Of a DNA stretch of 9,253 nt, positions 7,000 through 9,253 are shown in pieces (within the stretch, counting starts at the first letter, position 1; each line of letters begins with the position of its first letter). Position numbers and translations under genes: made by a program. The stretch spans positions 1 to 9,253 of the forward strand of contig JBHPCZ010000127.1 in NCBI GenBank assembly GCA_042573625.1, in the 5' to 3' direction. This DNA is from JBHPCZ01 sp042573625 (lineage in GTDB: Bacteria; Desulfobacterota; Desulfobacteria; Desulfobacterales; UBA11574). The notes under the pieces are model-generated. The model did not search any database. It was not told where the DNA came from and was given only the letters and a program-made list of their open reading frames with translations.

Positions 7000-8466
7000 A
7001 TGAGTAATAAACTGGATATACACCTTTTTACGATCGGACAGGAATGCCTGCTTTATGACGTGGGGTCATACAAATGTCACAAAGTAGATAGAGAACTGTA
7101 TGAAGTTCTTAAAAAAGTTGCCAATAATGCCGGAATCGATAAAACCCCTAAACAATACAGGGCATTCGTGGATCGCCTCACGCGCTATTCACCAGATCCT
7201 TCCCCGGAGCCGAATCGCAGGATAACGGGAATGACCCTGTTCATTACGCAAGAATGCAATATGCATTGCGCATACTGTTTCGTTGAACGGATTGAAGACA
7301 CTTATGGAGTTCCGACCAAATTACGAAACATGAACAGGCACACCGCTTTTCAAGCAATAGACTTGCTCGTTGAATTATCTAAAAATTCTCCTCTGCTTAA
7401 TATTGTATTCTTTGGCGGGGAACCTTTGACCAATTTTGAAATCATTCCGACAATAGTGACGTACGCCTCAAAAGCAGCTAAAGCAAACAACCAAAAGGCT
7501 GTTTTTGCAGTTGTTACAAACGGGACCCTGCTGACAGAAAAAATTCTGCGCTATCTTGTAGAAAATGATATTTTAATGGTTTTAAGCCTAGATGGAGACC
7601 GGGAGATCAACGACAGAACAAAAAAATTCGAAACCAGTCATTATGATGCCGTCTTGAAAAATCTCGCTCTTTTTAAGAAAAGGCCTCGCCTCGCCATCAG
7701 GTCAACCCTGTCAAAGGCAAACTACCAGCACATGAACCGAATCATTGATTGCTTTTCAACAAACGGCTTTCCAGTGGTCCAATTCGATGCCACCGCCCCG
7801 GGAAGCGGCCCTCTGACCCTGGGAGAAGAAGATAATTCCGAGCTGTTCCGCCAATACAGCAAAGTGTTCGAAAAGCTCGTAAAGGATATGGGTCTTTTCG
7901 ATCGAAAAACCATCCACCCCTTCACACAGGAACTTTTCAGAATTATTTTTAAACGCAAGGGGGTGAACGCTTGTTCGGCGGGTAGAAGAAACCTCGCCAT
8001 AGACTTTCAGGGAGATATATACCCCTGTCAGAGAATGGTCGGGCAGAAAGACCTGGCTGCTGGAAATGTGACGGAACCTTTCGACTGGAGTAAGATAGAG
8101 CCTTACTATATGGCAGACATTACCCGCAAGGAACCGTGCAACACATGCTGGGCACGATATCTCTGTGCAGGGGGTTGTGTACAGGCCGCCCTGACGGTCA
8201 ATGGAGACCTGATGAAGCCTGATGAGTTCGGATGCATTCACAAAAAAAGGATGCTCGAATTGGCAGCGTACCACTCACGCAAACTCAACCAAATAAAACT
8301 GCTTCCCCTTGTGCCAAACATTTTAAGATCAGTACGCACGACTCCCGGCCATATTATCAGGGATGAGGATTGGGACATGGCTGAGCAGATAGAAAAAAAT
8401 CCATTCAGATTCTTATTGCATAAAATTCTACCAAACCTGTTAGGAAGGAAGGATTTTGGTCTATAA
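7000..8466 (+). CDS. Radical SAM/SPASM domain protein, peptide-maturase-like
   Basis: Predicted cytoplasmic, oxygen-sensitive iron-sulfur enzyme of 488 residues. CNMHCAYC at 86-93 is the CxxxCxxC site that binds the S-adenosylmethionine-cleaving [4Fe-4S] cluster; GGEP is at 139-142. The SPASM pattern for two auxiliary clusters is complete: Cys325, then GDIYPC ending at Cys343, then Cys380, Cys383, Cys389, Cys393, and Cys412. The N-terminus (HLFTIGQECLLYDVGSYKC, 8-26) resembles the short strand-rich leader found in peptide-modifying SPASM enzymes of the SCIFF-maturase or QhpD kind. A basic tail of about 70 residues follows the last cysteine. Known relatives form thioether or carbon-carbon crosslinks in peptides, or mature sulfatases and amine dehydrogenases. 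GGAGG at 6984-6988 precedes the ATG by 11 bases. It is separated from the permease by 187 AT-rich bases and may be a separate transcript. No target is certain; no sulfatase or obvious precursor is in the window. Confidence 0.92.
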   Translation: MSNKLDIHLFTIGQECLLYDVGSYKCHKVDRELYEVLKKVANNAGIDKTPKQYRAFVDRLTRYSPDPSPEPNRRITGMTLFITQECNMHCAYCFVERIEDTYGVPTKLRNMNRHTAFQAIDLLVELSKNSPLLNIVFFGGEPLTNFEIIPTIVTYASKAAKANNQKAVFAVVTNGTLLTEKILRYLVENDILMVLSLDGDREINDRTKKFETSHYDAVLKNLALFKKRPRLAIRSTLSKANYQHMNRIIDCFSTNGFPVVQFDATAPGSGPLTLGEEDNSELFRQYSKVFEKLVKDMGLFDRKTIHPFTQELFRIIFKRKGVNACSAGRRNLAIDFQGDIYPCQRMVGQKDLAAGNVTEPFDWSKIEPYYMADITRKEPCNTCWARYLCAGGCVQAALTVNGDLMKPDEFGCIHKKRMLELAAYHSRKLNQIKLLPLVPNILRSVRTTPGHIIRDEDWDMAEQIEKNPFRFLLHKILPNLLGRKDFGL

Positions 8467-8774
8467 AGATGGTTTCACCTATAAAATAACCGGCATGCAC
8501 ACTGTTTCTTTTCTTTTTGATTCATCCTTTAGTTAGCATATGAATTAACATGTATGCCCGTTTATCCGAATTTGCCTTAGTACCTTTGAAGACATCTGTA
8601 TAACTCTGGTATCATATCATAGTATTATATTTTATTTGACATATACGGCTCATTTTTCTTATATACCCAACTCTAAATCAGAACGAAGAGTCTCTGCATT
8701 CATGAATGTAGAAATTAACGATAGCTTAAACATAGTGGAAAAATTTGAAAATTAATCATGTTATCAAATACCGC
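8467..8774. other. AT-rich intergenic region of about 308 bases
   Basis: No gene of normal size is present on either strand. It holds a promoter-like pair at 8636-8665 and an ORF of 17 codons at 8702-8755; another of 18 codons starts at 8758 and runs past the end of the region to 8814. A short dyad, GCATA (8536-8540) with TATGC (8553-8557), is not followed by a T-run and does not look like a terminator. I see no clear terminator after the radical SAM gene and no tRNA or CRISPR repeat. Confidence 0.6.
8636..8665 (+). promoter_or_regulatory. Sigma70-like promoter ahead of the second KS gene
   Basis: TTGACA (8636-8641) is a perfect -35 hexamer. It is followed after 18 bases by TATATA (8660-8665), or after 17 bases by TTATAT (8659-8664), as the -10. 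The bases at about 8610-8635 are nearly all A and T and could act as an UP element. Transcription would begin near 8672, giving a leader of about 100 bases before ATG 8775. This is the best promoter match I found in the intergenic regions, but hexamer matches arise easily in AT-rich DNA. Confidence 0.45.
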
Positions 8775-9253
8775 ATGCAACCGGGAGAATTGGTCCGGAA
8801 GTCATCCTCGATAGAGGGGTTTACTAATGAGGCTGGTATTGCAGTCGTTGGGATGTCCTGTCTTTTTCCGGGTGCAAACGATCTCTCCCAGCTTTGGTAC
8901 AATATCGTTAATGGAGTAAATGTTTTCATCGGAGCAACTCATGAATACACCCATGATACACATCGCGGTGTATCCGACCCAGATGGAGATCCATTCAGCA
9001 CCTCTTTACGGATCGGCCCGAAACGCTTTTCTGTTCCTCTCTATCCTGCTATATATGGTCTTACTACCGATGACTTGAAGGCAGGAAACCGCGATCAAAT
9101 ACTCCTCATTTTAATTGCAGCCGCGCTTTATGATGCAGGCATCTCGCCCAATAACGAAATCCGTAATCGAACTGATATTATCATCGCTCAAAGTCGGCCG
9201 GGCGAGGGCTGGCGCCCGTTTCCCATGAGCATTAAAAAAATTGAAACCTACTC
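8775..9253 (+). CDS. Second ketosynthase gene, N-terminal fragment (3' partial, chimeric at its end)
   Basis: From ATG 8775 the frame stays open to the end of the window. Residues 21 onward (GIAVVGMSCLFPGANDL...) align with the KS start of the large synthase, including SVPLYPA, NRDQ, AAALYDAG and NRTD, with a one-codon difference; I count roughly 55% identity over about 125 residues. It is therefore a diverged paralog, not a recent copy. The similarity ends at base 9198, before the position of the catalytic Cys, so no KS active-site residue is present. The last 55 bases then match the DH region of the large synthase exactly and in frame, skipping about 1040 residues. ATG 8775 lacks a ribosome-binding site and adds about 17 residues before the conserved start; the codon aligned with the other gene's ATG is ACT (8823-8825). 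This could be the intact start of a real gene truncated by assembly, or a decayed copy. Confidence 0.6.
   Translation, partial: MQPGELVRKSSSIEGFTNEAGIAVVGMSCLFPGANDLSQLWYNIVNGVNVFIGATHEYTHDTHRGVSDPDGDPFSTSLRIGPKRFSVPLYPAIYGLTTDDLKAGNRDQILLILIAAALYDAGISPNNEIRNRTDIIIAQSRPGEGWRPFPMSIKKIETY
8814..8829 (+). promoter_or_regulatory. Strong Shine-Dalgarno and ATG pair that is out of frame with the KS coding sequence
   Basis: GAGGGG (8814-8819) is followed after seven bases by ATG (8827-8829), ideal spacing and very close to where the homologous gene starts. This ATG, however, opens a 30-codon frame that ends at TAA, while the KS similarity lies in another frame. One added base just after the ATG would join it to the KS frame. 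Confidence 0.5.
9199..9253 (+). repeat. 55-bp perfect direct repeat, terminal copy
   Basis: The last 55 bases of the window are identical to 3768-3822. The bases before the repeat belong to the KS paralog and have no similarity to the bases before 3768, so the repeat edge is also the breakpoint of the apparent KS-DH fusion. The frame is maintained across the join, which has a one-in-three chance of occurring by accident. Confidence 0.95.

Noticed and set aside
7756..8274. 172-codon ORF on the - strand
   Set aside because: It is antisense to the SPASM region of the radical SAM gene, whose cysteine pattern fixes the true frame.
8536..8557. GCATA and TATGC dyad after the radical SAM gene as a terminator
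   Set aside because: Short, AT-rich stem and no T-run after it.
1..9253. CRISPR array, tRNA, rRNA, insertion sequence or attachment site
   Set aside because: I found no regularly spaced repeats, tRNA-like cloverleaf, transposase motif or paired terminal inverted repeats; the only long exact repeat is the 55-bp pair already described.

Overview
The window looks like a contig from a Gram-negative bacterium. The exporter is of the MacB/LolCDE type, which works across a two-membrane envelope, and base composition is moderate by eye. It holds part of a secondary-lipid or polyketide locus of the Pfa/Hgl style (PUFA-synthase-like and heterocyst-glycolipid-like multidomain synthases). Such loci occur in Desulfobacterota, cyanobacteria and several other phyla. 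No marker gene fixes the taxon; a Desulfobacterota-like anaerobe is a guess, helped only by the oxygen-sensitive radical SAM enzyme. Both ends of the window cut through synthase genes.

Layout, all on the + strand: (1) the last 264 bases of a synthase gene ending in a ketoreductase (KR) domain; (2) a 1488-residue synthase read as ketosynthase (KS), acyltransferase (AT), double-hotdog dehydratase (DH) and phosphopantetheinyl transferase (PPTase), translationally coupled to gene 1 by an ATGA overlap; (3) a MacB/LolD-type ABC ATPase; (4) its FtsX-type four-helix permease; (5) an AT-rich gap with a terminator-like hairpin and a candidate 29-codon ORF; (6) a radical SAM/SPASM enzyme; (7) an AT-rich gap with a good sigma70-like promoter; (8) the 5' end of a second, diverged KS gene, which after about 125 KS residues jumps to a perfect 55-bp copy of the DH region of gene 2, exactly at the end of the contig.

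Working model (inference): genes 1 and 2 together supply KS, AT, KR and DH activities, with acyl carrier domains expected in the unseen part of gene 1, and build an iteratively reduced acyl chain. The C-terminal PPTase would prime the carrier domains. The ABC pair would move the lipid product to or across the outer membrane, as DevA/DevC do for heterocyst glycolipids. The SPASM enzyme is the unexpected member. Its family modifies peptides or proteins, so the locus could make a lipid joined to, or regulated by, a modified peptide; no convincing precursor is visible.

Points most worth a second look: the PPTase carries Lys where the metal-binding Glu of the WxxKEA motif belongs; the SPASM enzyme sits beside a lipid-synthase and exporter operon; the second KS copy has its best ribosome-binding site out of frame; and the 55-bp terminal repeat is probably an assembly or amplification join rather than a real gene fusion.
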